In this document: positions 17,954-26,205 of the stretch, in pieces
Layout of the letters: the number at the start of each line of letters is the position of its first letter
Position numbering within the stretch: the stretch's first letter is position 1
Source: Verrucomicrobiia bacterium
GTDB lineage: Bacteria > Verrucomicrobiota > Verrucomicrobiia > Limisphaerales > DSYF01
NCBI GenBank assembly: GCA_035765895.1
Contig: DASTWL010000039.1
Location: forward strand, 109,079 to 173,078
Length of the DNA: 64,000 nucleotides
Reading direction: 5' to 3'
Made by a program: the position numbers and the translations under genes
Notes under the pieces: model-generated
Seen by the model: the letters and a program-made list of their open reading frames with translations, nothing else
Databases searched by the model: none
What the model was told of the DNA's origin: nothing

Positions 17954-17998
17954 GGCGGTCGCCTTGCTGCCATATTTGAACTCAAGTAATTTGATGAC

Positions 17999-18199
17999 AT
18001 GAGTGCCATTGAAGTCATCGAGCAAATCAAGAAGCTGCCCCGCGAGGAGCAGCAGAAGGTGACTGCGTTCATTCATGCAGCGGAAGCCGCGGGCACAATC
18101 GCACAGCCTGCGGGAGATAAGGTGAGCGAGGAATTCAAACGGGTGGCGGATGAAGTGTTCAACACGAATGCCGAGTTGTTCCGCAAACTCGCTCAATAA
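17999..18199 (+). CDS. Small protein, probable antitoxin partner of a Doc-like protein
   Basis: The 66-aa acidic and helical product (MSAIEVIEQIKKLPREEQQK, ending EVFNTNAELFRKLAQ) resembles short COG-type antitoxins that begin with an IEQIKKLP-E-Q/E-K helix. It is followed after two bases by the Doc/Fic-type gene, the classic antitoxin-toxin order. No DNA-binding fold (AbrB or Phd) is obvious. The pair lies between the P1B ATPase and the ABC ATPase genes and has small intergenic gaps, so it is probably transcribed with the cluster. The annotation depends on the neighbour; on its own I would call it hypothetical. Confidence 0.6.
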   Translation: MSAIEVIEQIKKLPREEQQKVTAFIHAAEAAGTIAQPAGDKVSEEFKRVADEVFNTNAELFRKLAQ

Positions 18200-18201
18200 C
18201 C

Positions 18202-18588
18202 GTGGACGAGCCGAGGTTTTTAACGATTGCTGAAGTGCTGTATCTCCATGATGAATCGCTGAAGCGATTTGGCGGTTCGGCCGGGATTCGGGAAGCGGGT
18301 TTGGTCGGCTCGGCATTGGGCTCGGCGCAGAACGCATATTGGTATGGCCGCGGCAATCTGTATGACATCGCTGCCGCGTATGCCTTTCACTTGGCCCAAG
18401 CCCAGGCGTTTGTGGATGGAAATAAACGAACGGCTGTTGCAGCAGCGATTGCGTTTCTGAAAGTGAACGGGGCTGGCTTCCCGAAAGATGACGGGGCGCT
18501 TTACAGCGCGATGATCGACATCGCAAAGAAGACTTTGGACAAGCCCGGTTTGGCGGCAGTGATCCGCCGACTGGCAGAACAAAAGTGA
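18202..18588 (+). CDS. Fic/Doc family protein (death-on-curing type) lacking the usual catalytic His
   Basis: The 128-aa protein starts at GTG. It matches Doc-type proteins along its length: FLTIAEVLYLHDESLKRFGG, then IREAGLVGSALGSAQNAYWY, YDIAAAYAFHLAQAQ and FVDGNKRTAVAAAIAFLKVNG. The Fic loop normally reads H-x-F-x-x-G/A-N-K-R. Here the first position is Gln68 (codon CAG), giving QAFVDGNKR, while the Asn-Lys-Arg nucleotide-binding part is intact. Loss of this His normally abolishes AMPylation or phosphorylation by Fic/Doc proteins, so the product may be inactive or have changed chemistry. The gene ends three bases before the ABC ATPase gene. Confidence 0.85.
   Translation: MDEPRFLTIAEVLYLHDESLKRFGGSAGIREAGLVGSALGSAQNAYWYGRGNLYDIAAAYAFHLAQAQAFVDGNKRTAVAAAIAFLKVNGAGFPKDDGALYSAMIDIAKKTLDKPGLAAVIRRLAEQK
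18403..18405 (+). other. Gln codon at the catalytic His position of the Fic motif
   Basis: CAG encodes Gln68 where the Fic/Doc signature has His. A single base change (CAG versus CAC or CAT) would restore it, so both genuine loss of function and a sequencing error need to be considered. Confidence 0.7.
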
Positions 18589-18591
18589 GTT

Positions 18592-19815
18592 ATGGCCGTC
18601 GCTGAATTGAATCCGCAATCCACATCCCGCAACCCGCAAGCGGGCGAGGTCGTCGTCTCCGTGCGCGGGTTGACGAAGGTCTTCAAGGATTTCTGGGGCC
18701 GGCCCAAGGCGCGCGCCGTGGACAACGTGGATTTCGAGGTGCGCCGCGGCGAGGTGTTCGGCCTGCTCGGACCCAACGGCTCCGGCAAATCCACCACCGT
18801 GAAGCTGCTCCTCGGCCTGCTCAATCCGACCAAAGGGCACATGGAAGTGTTCGGCCATTCGCCCAAGCATGTGCCGACCAAGTCGCGCATCGGCTATCTG
18901 CCCGAGGAAAGCTATCTTTACCGCTACCTCGATTCCCGCGAAACGCTCGACTTCTTCGGCAACCTCTTTCACCTGCCGCCCGGCGAACGCCAGAAGCGCA
19001 CGGATCAGTTGCTCGAAATGGTCGGCCTGAACCTGACGCAGACCCGCGCCGTGGGTGAATTCTCGAAGGGCATGCAGCGCCGCATCGGCCTCGCGCAGGC
19101 GCTCATCAACGACCCCGACCTCGTCATCCTCGACGAACCGACTGCCGGCCTCGATCCCATCGGCTGCCGCGAGGTGAAGGATCTGATCATCGCCCTCGCG
19201 CGCCGCGGCAAGACGGTGATTCTCAGCAGCCACCTGCTTTCCGACGTCGAGGACGTGTGCGATCGCGTGGTGATTTACTACGGCGGCAAGGTGCAGGCGC
19301 TGGGGACGCTGAAGGAACTGCTCGCCACGCCGGACGTGGTGCGCATCACGACGCCCGTATTGCCGCGCGAAACGATGGAACGCGTGCTGGAAGTCATCCG
19401 CAAGGACGTGGACGCCGGCAAAGTCCGTGTGGACAATCCGACGCAGAATCTCGAGAGCTACTTCCTCGACGTGGTGAACAAGGCCCGCGCCTCGGCGGAA
19501 ACCTCCGGCGCGCAATCCGGCGCCCGCGTCGCGGAATACCTCCGTGCCGGCGGCGAAGCGAAGCCCGCGACCGACAAATTGCTGGAGCGTCTCACGCTGC
19601 CCGCCGCTGCGCCCAAACCGGCGGCAGCCGAGCCGGCGCCCACCGCACGGGCCATTTCCGTGGAAAAACTGGCCGAACTCACTCAGGCCAAGCCAACGCC
19701 GCCCGCACCATCGTCCGACGCGCCCCAGCCCGGGGCCAAACCCGCGGCCACGCCGGAAGAGCTGAGCAAGGCAAACGAAAAGTTGTCGTCGCTGCTGGGC
19801 GGGAAGAAGAACTGA
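18592..19815 (+). CDS. ABC transporter ATP-binding protein with an Ala/Pro-rich C-terminal tail
   Basis: In this 407-aa protein the nucleotide-binding domain covers about residues 20-265: Walker A LLGPNGSGKSTT, Q-loop region IGYLPEESYLYRYL, an ABC signature in the variant form FSKGMQRRIGLAQAL, Walker B LVILDEPTAGLDPIG and switch His in VILSSHLLSD. This is the ABC-2 exporter type (CcmA/NatA-like). Residues from about 310 to the end form a low-complexity Ala/Pro/Lys tail (APKPAAAEPAPTARAI), absent from most relatives. The likely partners are the two ABC-2 permeases of this cluster, one directly downstream and one at the start of the run. Confidence 0.9.
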   Translation: MAVAELNPQSTSRNPQAGEVVVSVRGLTKVFKDFWGRPKARAVDNVDFEVRRGEVFGLLGPNGSGKSTTVKLLLGLLNPTKGHMEVFGHSPKHVPTKSRIGYLPEESYLYRYLDSRETLDFFGNLFHLPPGERQKRTDQLLEMVGLNLTQTRAVGEFSKGMQRRIGLAQALINDPDLVILDEPTAGLDPIGCREVKDLIIALARRGKTVILSSHLLSDVEDVCDRVVIYYGGKVQALGTLKELLATPDVVRITTPVLPRETMERVLEVIRKDVDAGKVRVDNPTQNLESYFLDVVNKARASAETSGAQSGARVAEYLRAGGEAKPATDKLLERLTLPAAAPKPAAAEPAPTARAISVEKLAELTQAKPTPPAPSSDAPQPGAKPAATPEELSKANEKLSSLLGGKKN

Positions 19816-19928
19816 TTTTCAGCCACAGTTGAAACACGGATGAAACACCGATTTCCATTCTCGCCCTTCGCGACGATTTACGGGTTCCGTGATCAATCCG
19901 GTCCATCTGTGGTTAATTTTTTGAACTG

Positions 19929-21317
19929 ATGCAGCGCATTCTCGCCATCGCCTGGCTCACGTGGAAAGCCGCCTTCCGATTCCGGCTGTTCATCGTGGTG
20001 ACGGTGTTGCTGCTGGGGGCCGTGGTGGGTCTGCCGTGGATGTTGCATGATCCGCATTTCACCGCGCAGGAGTTCACCCAGGTCCAGCTGACCTACACCT
20101 TGAGCGCCGTGACCGCGTTGCTGGGGCTGGCCACGCTCTGGCTGGCCTGCGGCACGCTGGCCCGGGACATCGAGGAATGCCAGATCCAGGTGGTGGTCAC
20201 CAAACCGATTGCCCGCTGGCAAATCTGGCTGGGCAAATGGCTCGGGCTCGTGTCGCTCGATGCCGCGCTGCTGGCCATCGCGGGCGCCTGCATTTACGGG
20301 CAATTGCTCTACCAGTCGCACAGCCTGGCGCCCAAGCAGCAGGAAACCCTGCGCAACGAGGTGCTCGTCGCCCGCGGCGCCGCGCGGGAAAAAAGCTTCG
20401 ATACCGAGATCGAGGCGGAGACGGACAAGGCGCTGCAGGAACGCCTCGCCAAGAACCCCGTGACCAAGGCCGACCTCGCCGAGGTGCGGCGGCAGATTCG
20501 TGAGAAAATCAAGGCCCAGATTCAAGTCGTGCCGCCGGGCACGTATCGCACGTGGGAAATCGACCTCGGCTTTGCGCGGCATTCGCTGAAGGGCCAGCCG
20601 CTGTTTCTGCGGGTGAAGTTCAACGCGGCCGAGAAGAGCCCGAGCGGCACCTTCACCGGTCTCTGGCAGGTGGGCGTGCCGGACAAAACCAAGCTCTGGA
20701 CGAGCGGGCCGATGAGCCTGGCGCCGGACACGTTTCACGAAATCCAGATCGACCCGGATTTGTTCGACGCCAACGGCGTGCTGACCATCTCCTTTGCCAA
20801 CCTGAACAACACCACGCTGATTTTCCCGCTCGAGGACGGCATGGAGGTGCTGTATCGCGAAGGCGGTTTCGGGCTGAACTTCATCCGCGGCCTCGGCATC
20901 ATTTTCTGCTGGATGACGCTGTTCGCCACCCTGGGGTTGTCGGCGGCCAGTTTTCTTTCCTTCCCGGTGGCGGCGTTTGCGTCGCTGGCCGCGCTGACGC
21001 TCACCCTTTCAACAGGCACGCTGGCGTCCGTGGTGGAACAGGGCACTGTGATGGGCGCCAACGAGGAAACCGGCGCCGTGGGCCACTCGGCGATCGACGC
21101 CGTGGCGGTCCCGCTGTTTCGCGGCATCCTGAATCTGATCAATCTCGCCAAGGACTTCTCGCCGGTAGACGCGCTGAGCACGGGCCGGAGCATTCCGTGG
21201 CCCCTGCTCGGGCAGGCCTTCGGCCAGATCGTGCTGTTGCTGGGCGGCGTGCTGGCCGTGTTCGGCATCTGGACCTTCAGCCGGCGGGAACTGGCCACCG
21301 CCCAGGGAACGCAGTGA
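19929..21317 (+). CDS. ABC-2 type permease with a large extracytoplasmic beta-rich insert
   Basis: The 462-aa protein begins with an amphipathic helix and a first membrane helix (FRLFIVVTVLLLGAVVGLPW), then VQLTYTLSAVTALLGLATLW, an IEECQIQVVVTKPIARWQIW coupling helix and a third membrane segment. Residues of roughly 130-310 are soluble: a charged coiled-coil stretch (EIEAETDKALQERL) followed by a strand-rich domain (PPGTYRTWEIDLGFARHSL). The last third is again membrane (FCWMTLFATLGLSAASFLSF and more) and ends with [15 protein letters not shown], the motif shared with the first permease. It starts 113 bases after the ATPase gene. The insert probably projects to the periplasm and may bind a partner (inference). 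Confidence 0.8.
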   Translation: MQRILAIAWLTWKAAFRFRLFIVVTVLLLGAVVGLPWMLHDPHFTAQEFTQVQLTYTLSAVTALLGLATLWLACGTLARDIEECQIQVVVTKPIARWQIWLGKWLGLVSLDAALLAIAGACIYGQLLYQSHSLAPKQQETLRNEVLVARGAAREKSFDTEIEAETDKALQERLAKNPVTKADLAEVRRQIREKIKAQIQVVPPGTYRTWEIDLGFARHSLKGQPLFLRVKFNAAEKSPSGTFTGLWQVGVPDKTKLWTSGPMSLAPDTFHEIQIDPDLFDANGVLTISFANLNNTTLIFPLEDGMEVLYREGGFGLNFIRGLGIIFCWMTLFATLGLSAASFLSFPVAAFASLAALTLTLSTGTLASVVEQGTVMGANEETGAVGHSAIDAVAVPLFRGILNLINLAKDFSPVDALSTGRSIPWPLLGQAFGQIVLLLGGVLAVFGIWTFSRRELATAQGTQ

Positions 21318-21321
21318 GCTC

Positions 21322-22863
21322 ATGTCATCGCGCCTCAAAAAAATTCTCCTCGTCGTGCTCGCCCTCGCCCTCCTGGCCGCGGGCGGGTTCACGCAACGCT
21401 CGTTGAACCTGGACCGCAAGGAGCTTGGCCTCACGCGGCTGGATCAGCCGCTGGAGAACATGCCGCCCGTGCTGGCCTTCACCACGGTGGCCCTGGGTGG
21501 CTTTCGCGGATTGATTTCCAACATCCTGTGGATTCGCGCCAACGAGCTGCAGGACCAGGACAAGTTTTTCGAGATGTCGCAACTGGCCGAATGGATCACC
21601 AAGCTCGAACCGCATTTCACCCAGGTCTGGCTCGTGCAGGCCTGGAACATGGCCTACAACATCTCGGTCAAGTTCAAGGAAAACGCCCCCGGCGATTACA
21701 CCGACCGCTGGCGCTGGGTGCAACGCGGCATCGAGCTCCTCCGCGACGAGGGGCTGAAATACAACCCGAACGACCTCCTCATCTACCGCGAGCTCGCGTG
21801 GTTCTTTCAGCACAAAATCGGCGCCAATCTCGACGACGGCCACATGTTCTACAAACAACAGTGGGTGCTCGAGACCTCGAAGGTCTTCGGCTCCACCAAC
21901 GTCGTCAGCCTCGAAGCCCTTGCCCATCCCACTACGCCTGATCTCCGCCAGCGCGCCGAATTGATGCAGACCAAGCTCGGCATGGACCCGAAGACCGTGC
22001 TGGAGGTGGACAAGGAATACGGCCCGCTCGACTGGCGCATGCCGGAGACCTACGCCATTTACTGGGCGCACGTCGGCCTCATGCGCGCCAAGGAATTTCC
22101 CGACCGCGTCAAACAGGAAGACGTCATGACGCTGCGCCGCGTCATCTACCAGTGCATGCAGCTCGCCTTCCAACGCGGCCGCCTGGTGCCGAACTACTTC
22201 ACCAAGACCTTTGAATACGCCCCGAACCTCGCCTTGATCCCGAAGGTCAACGCCGCCTACGAGGAGCAGATGAAGGAACAGCCGGACATGCGGGCCAACA
22301 TCGCCACCGGCCACCGCAACTTCCTCCGCGACGCGATTTACTTCCTCTACATCCATAACCGCGTGGCCGACGCCGCCAGGTGGTTCAAGTATCTCGGCGA
22401 AAAATATCCCGACAAAACCATCATCGACAGCGACCCCAATTCCTTCCCGCGGAATGTCACGCTCGACGAATACTGCGTCGCCAAGCTCCAGGAAGCCATC
22501 GGCGAGACCGACCAGAAGGGCATGAAGAACGTGCTCGAAGGCCTCGTCACGCAATCCTACCTCAGCACAATCATGGACGACGACGACCGCGCCGCCGGCT
22601 TCATGCTCCTCGCCCGCAAGGCCCACGATGTTTACGAGTCCAAAGTCACGGCGCGCAACGGCGCCATCAACATGCCTCCGCTGGCTGACATTCAACGGGA
22701 TGTCCTGCACCGCATGCTCGACCCCGAACAGGGCCTGCCGGACGACATGGCCGCGCACCTTGCCACCAAGCTCGGTGTGCCCCTGCCGCCGCGCGTGGCC
22801 AAACCCGCCCCTTCGGCCAATTCTGGCACCACCAACGCGCCCGCTGCGCCGCGCATTGACTGA
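21322..22863 (+). CDS. Membrane-anchored protein of unknown function, last gene of the cluster
   Basis: The 513-aa protein starts four bases after the permease stop. An N-terminal anchor (ILLVVLALALLAAGGF) is followed by a soluble, helical domain of about 470 residues with TPR-like spacing: QLAEWITKLEPHFTQVWLVQ, WVQRGIELLRDEGLKYNPND, then DAARWFKYLGEKYP. The C-terminus is low-complexity Ala/Pro/Asn. No named family is recognised, but the PHFTQVWLVQAWNMAYNISV stretch looks like one TPR unit. The tight spacing and order imply that it works with the ABC/SPFH/P-ATPase products. Its domain is likely periplasmic because of the anchor orientation (inference). Confidence 0.65.
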   Translation: MSSRLKKILLVVLALALLAAGGFTQRSLNLDRKELGLTRLDQPLENMPPVLAFTTVALGGFRGLISNILWIRANELQDQDKFFEMSQLAEWITKLEPHFTQVWLVQAWNMAYNISVKFKENAPGDYTDRWRWVQRGIELLRDEGLKYNPNDLLIYRELAWFFQHKIGANLDDGHMFYKQQWVLETSKVFGSTNVVSLEALAHPTTPDLRQRAELMQTKLGMDPKTVLEVDKEYGPLDWRMPETYAIYWAHVGLMRAKEFPDRVKQEDVMTLRRVIYQCMQLAFQRGRLVPNYFTKTFEYAPNLALIPKVNAAYEEQMKEQPDMRANIATGHRNFLRDAIYFLYIHNRVADAARWFKYLGEKYPDKTIIDSDPNSFPRNVTLDEYCVAKLQEAIGETDQKGMKNVLEGLVTQSYLSTIMDDDDRAAGFMLLARKAHDVYESKVTARNGAINMPPLADIQRDVLHRMLDPEQGLPDDMAAHLATKLGVPLPPRVAKPAPSANSGTTNAPAAPRID

Positions 22864-23245
22864 TCCAGCCGTTCTGCGCACTGACAAAGTGACTTTGTTT
22901 GTCAACGAAGTGGCTTTGTCAGCGGACAAAACGATTTTTCGCACTGACAGAGCGGCTTTGTTGCCCCACAGAGCGGCTTTGTTGCCCAACAGAATGATTT
23001 TGTTGACTGAAAAAGTGACTTTGTCGGCCGACAAAATGACTTCGTCAGCGCACAAAACGGTTTTGTCAGTGGAAAAAATGGGCTCTTCGACAAACAAAGC
23101 CGCCAAGTCCGCAGGCCAAGTCACAGGTTGAGGCGCCAAAGCGGCTTTTCCCCCCGAAAAGCGCATCTAGTCAGGCGGCGCGACGGGGTTCCGCCGGTTC
23201 CGCCCGGCCGATTTTGAGTCGCCCGGCCGATGTTCCCGGCTCATA
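22864..23245. other. Intergenic region before dinG
   Basis: Besides the minisatellite, this region holds about 140 bases of unremarkable GC-rich DNA next to the dinG start. No convincing terminator for the preceding operon was seen, although the palindromic repeat units could fold in RNA. No clear -35/-10 pair was found. Confidence 0.5.
22877..23107 (+). repeat. 21-bp minisatellite, eleven imperfect units
   Basis: Eleven consecutive 21-base units fill this segment without gaps. A typical unit is CGCACTGACAAAGTGACTTTG, where a GACAAA-type half is followed by a TTTTGTC-type half, so each unit is nearly palindromic. Because 21 is a multiple of three, all six reading frames show seven-residue periodicity (for example SADKTVL-like heptads on the plus strand), and open frames here are not evidence of coding. 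It lies between the 513-aa gene and dinG. Unit-to-unit identity is only moderate, so the array is not recent. Confidence 0.9.
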
Positions 23246-25381
23246 TTGGCGCCCGCTGTGATTGGCCCTGTTGAAGTGCAACCCGCCGGCCCCGACCTGA
23301 TTGCCCAGGTCGAATCCATCTTTTCCCCAGACGGCCTGCTGTCCCGCGCCCGGAACTTCGAGTTCCGGCCCCAACAGCAGGAGATGGCGGTCGCCGTGGC
23401 CCGCGCGTTGCAAAATGGCGAACACCTCGCCGTGGAGGCCGGCACGGGCGTTGGCAAGTCGCTCGCCTACCTGATTCCGGCGATTCTGTTCGCGGTGCAG
23501 CATAGCAAGAAGGCCGTCATTTCGACCCACACCATCAACCTGCAGGAGCAGCTCACGCAAAAGGACCTGCCGATGCTGGCGGCGGTGCTGCCGGTGAAGT
23601 TCAGCTTCACGATGCTGAAGGGCCGCGGCAATTACCTGTGCACCCGGCGCCTGCACAAGGCGATGCACAGCGCAGACCAGCTTTTCACCGGCCCGGAACA
23701 GGAGGAGCTCAAGCGCATCTGGGAATGGGCGCACACGACCGAGGACGGCAGCCTGTCGGACTTTGAAGTGGAGCCGGACCCGAAGGTGTGGGCGCAGGTG
23801 TGTTCGGAACGCGGCCTGTGCTCGCCCAAGGTGTGCGGGTATCCGAGCGACTTCGCCAAGGACCACGGCGTCTGCTTTTTTCAACGCGCGCGGAACCGCA
23901 TCCTGTCGGCCGACGTGCTGGTGTTGAATCACACGTTGTTCTTCACCCTGCTCGGCGGACTGGAGGAGGAATCCGAGGGCGGCATCCTGTTCAAAAACGA
24001 TTTCGTAGTCTTCGACGAGGCGCACACGATGGAAAGCGTGGCCTCGCGCCACATCGGGTTGAGCGTTTCGAGCGGACAGGTGCGGTATTCCTTGAACCGC
24101 CTGTGGAATCCGCGCACGGAGAAGGGCCTGCTGGCCACGTTGCGCAAGGGCAGCGCCGTCAAGCTGGTGGCGGATTTACTGAAGGAGACGGACGCATTTT
24201 TCGCCCAGGTGGAAACGGTTTGCGAGGATTTGAACGAGTCCGCCCGCAAACCCTTCGGCGGCGAACGGCGGCGGGACTGGACGGAGCTGCGCATCCGCCG
24301 CGCGGACCTGGTGCCGGACAACGTCACGCTGCCGCTCCAGCGCCTGCGCGAGGCGGTGAGCGATTTGATCAAATCCAGCGAGGACAGCGACATGGGAAGC
24401 GAGCTGCTGGAATGCAACCGGCGGCTCGGCGAATTGCGGGTGGAAATCGCCGAGTTCCTCAGCCAGACCGTCGAGGATCATGTCTATTGGGTCGAGCGCG
24501 GCGGCAAGGCGCACCGGGCGATTTCGCTGAACGCGGCGCCGGTCGAGGTGGCGGAGTTTCTCCGGCGACGCCTGTTCAACAGCGACACCAGCGTGATTAT
24601 GACGAGCGCCACGCTGGGCATGCGCAGCGCGGAACGCGAAATAAGGAAGGAAGAAGCCGCCCCTGAGCGCCTGCCCAAATCCCGTTCCACGCCCCGCCCG
24701 CCGCCCTCTGCATTGGAATACTTCGTCCACCGCGTGGGTGCCGAACGGGCGGAACAGCTCCAGGTCGGCACGCCGTTCGACTACGAACGGCAGATGAAGA
24801 TCTACGTCGCCAGCAAGATGCCCGACCCGCGCGAGGCCGCCTACGCCGGCGCCCTGCAAAAGTGGATCGAGCATTTCGTGAAGCAGACGCACGGCAAGGC
24901 CTTTGTGCTGTTTACGAGCTACAAGCTCATGCAGGAACTGGGCGAGCGGATGCAGCCGTTTTTCGACGAACTGGGCCTCGCGTGCTTTGTGCAGGGCACG
25001 GGCACGCCGCGCAGCACGATGCTGGAGAAATTCAAGGAGGACGTGGATTCGGTGCTGTTCGGCACCGACAGCTTCTGGCAGGGCGTGGACGTGCCCGGCG
25101 AGGCGCTGAGCAATGTCATCATCACGCGGCTGCCGTTCGCCGTGCCGGACCATCCGCTCATCGAGGCGCGGATCGAAGCCATTGAAGCGCGCGGCGGCAA
25201 TTCGTTTGCCGAGTTTTCCCTGCCGGAGGCGGTGTTGAAGTTCCGCCAGGGGGTGGGCCGCCTCATTCGCACGCGACAGGATCAGGGCATCGTGGTGGTG
25301 CTGGACCCGCGCATCACCCAGAAGCAATACGGCCGCGCCTTTCTGGACGCCCTGCCCCGGTGCGCTGTGGAAATCATCTGA
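23246..25381 (+). CDS. dinG: ATP-dependent DNA helicase, DinG/XPD family
   Basis: The 711-aa superfamily 2 helicase is thought to unwind D-loops, R-loops and forked DNA. Motifs: RPQQQEMAVAVARALQ, Walker A VEAGTGVGKSLAYL, Ia STHTINLQEQL, DEAH box FDEAHTMES, and motif VI region KFRQGVGRLIRTRQDQG. An iron-sulfur domain sits between motifs Ia and II with Cys in GNYLCTRR, GLCSPKVCGY and HGVCFFQRAR, four ligands as in XPD. About 30 residues rich in Arg/Pro (near LPKSRSTPRPPPSA) sit just before the second RecA-like domain. The start is uncertain: TTG at 23246 or GTG at 23258. Confidence 0.9.
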   Translation: MAPAVIGPVEVQPAGPDLIAQVESIFSPDGLLSRARNFEFRPQQQEMAVAVARALQNGEHLAVEAGTGVGKSLAYLIPAILFAVQHSKKAVISTHTINLQEQLTQKDLPMLAAVLPVKFSFTMLKGRGNYLCTRRLHKAMHSADQLFTGPEQEELKRIWEWAHTTEDGSLSDFEVEPDPKVWAQVCSERGLCSPKVCGYPSDFAKDHGVCFFQRARNRILSADVLVLNHTLFFTLLGGLEEESEGGILFKNDFVVFDEAHTMESVASRHIGLSVSSGQVRYSLNRLWNPRTEKGLLATLRKGSAVKLVADLLKETDAFFAQVETVCEDLNESARKPFGGERRRDWTELRIRRADLVPDNVTLPLQRLREAVSDLIKSSEDSDMGSELLECNRRLGELRVEIAEFLSQTVEDHVYWVERGGKAHRAISLNAAPVEVAEFLRRRLFNSDTSVIMTSATLGMRSAEREIRKEEAAPERLPKSRSTPRPPPSALEYFVHRVGAERAEQLQVGTPFDYERQMKIYVASKMPDPREAAYAGALQKWIEHFVKQTHGKAFVLFTSYKLMQELGERMQPFFDELGLACFVQGTGTPRSTMLEKFKEDVDSVLFGTDSFWQGVDVPGEALSNVIITRLPFAVPDHPLIEARIEAIEARGGNSFAEFSLPEAVLKFRQGVGRLIRTRQDQGIVVVLDPRITQKQYGRAFLDALPRCAVEII

Positions 25382-25392
25382 CCTCGCGCGCG

Positions 25393-25983
25393 ATGAACTT
25401 CCACGAAGCGCTCAAAATCGCCGGCGGCGGGCTCGCCCTGTTGATGTATGCGCCGCTGCTGGTCAGCGCGGTGCGCGATCGCGGCGCCGGACAAAGCTTC
25501 GCCATGTGGGCGCTGTGGGCCGTGCTGGACACGACCGTCACCATCGCGCTGGTGGAGCAGCATGGAAATTTCTGGCTGTCGGGCGGATTTGCGGCGGGGT
25601 CGATTGCGCTCACACTGCTGTTGCTGGCCTGCGGCCGGTTTGCCTGGGGCTGGTTGGAGACGGTGATTCTGCTGCTGGTGCTGGGTTGCCTGGCCGTCTG
25701 GAAGTTCAGCGGCCCGCGCGGCGCCACCATCGCCACGACGGTGGCCATCGTCATCGCCGGCCTGCCCGGCCTGCTGGAACTCTGGCGCCATCCACAACCG
25801 GCGTTGGCGCGCATTTGGGCCGGCTACACCGTGGCGAACCTGCTCGGGTTCTGGGGCGGCGCGGAATGGACGATTGAAGCGCGCTTCGCACCCGGCATTT
25901 TTGCCCTGCAAACACTTGTGCTGACACTCGTCGGCTTCCGTCGCCCGACTGGCCGCGCGGTCAGTGGTCGCCCCGGGATGTAA
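25393..25983 (+). CDS. Polytopic membrane protein, function unknown
   Basis: The 196-aa protein has about six hydrophobic segments (AGGGLALLMYAPLLVSAV, SFAMWALWAVLDTTVTIALV, GGFAAGSIALTLLLLACG, VILLLVLGCLAVWKF, TIATTVAIVIAGLPGLL, ALARIWAGYTVANLLGF). The layout of paired helices with a conserved-looking Pro in the first (MYAPLL) is reminiscent of PQ-loop or SWEET-like permeases, but no diagnostic motif was identified. The ATG used lies eleven bases after the dinG stop; an upstream in-frame start would overlap dinG. It may be co-transcribed with dinG, but the functions look unrelated. Confidence 0.6.
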   Translation: MNFHEALKIAGGGLALLMYAPLLVSAVRDRGAGQSFAMWALWAVLDTTVTIALVEQHGNFWLSGGFAAGSIALTLLLLACGRFAWGWLETVILLLVLGCLAVWKFSGPRGATIATTVAIVIAGLPGLLELWRHPQPALARIWAGYTVANLLGFWGGAEWTIEARFAPGIFALQTLVLTLVGFRRPTGRAVSGRPGM

Positions 25984-26205
25984 TTCGGCCATCCGGGGGC
26001 GAAAATGTCCTTGCACGAGTCGGTGCCAGGACTAGGGTAGAAATGTCGGGACGGTCCGGCCCTCTGGCGAGGTTTGGTTCCGTCTCGAATCCTTCCGCGC
26101 GGAAGGGGCGGGTTTGGGGCGTTAACTAAACCGTGTGTAGCCTCAAGCCCGCTTGTTTTTTACCGGCGTGCGGCAAAGCCCCTTTCCAACTTCCCGCAAC
26201 GGGCC

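Noticed and set aside
22877..23107. CRISPR-like array
   Set aside because: The units are contiguous with no spacers, have only moderate identity, and no cas gene is near.
21325..23166. A long minus-strand frame opposite the 513-aa gene and through the 21-bp repeats
   Set aside because: It has the charged, low-complexity look of an antisense shadow, and the repeats keep it open because their period is a multiple of three.
26144..26160. CAAGC-CC-GCTTG followed by T residues as a terminator
   Set aside because: The stem is very short with a two-base loop, too weak to support, though the T-run is real.
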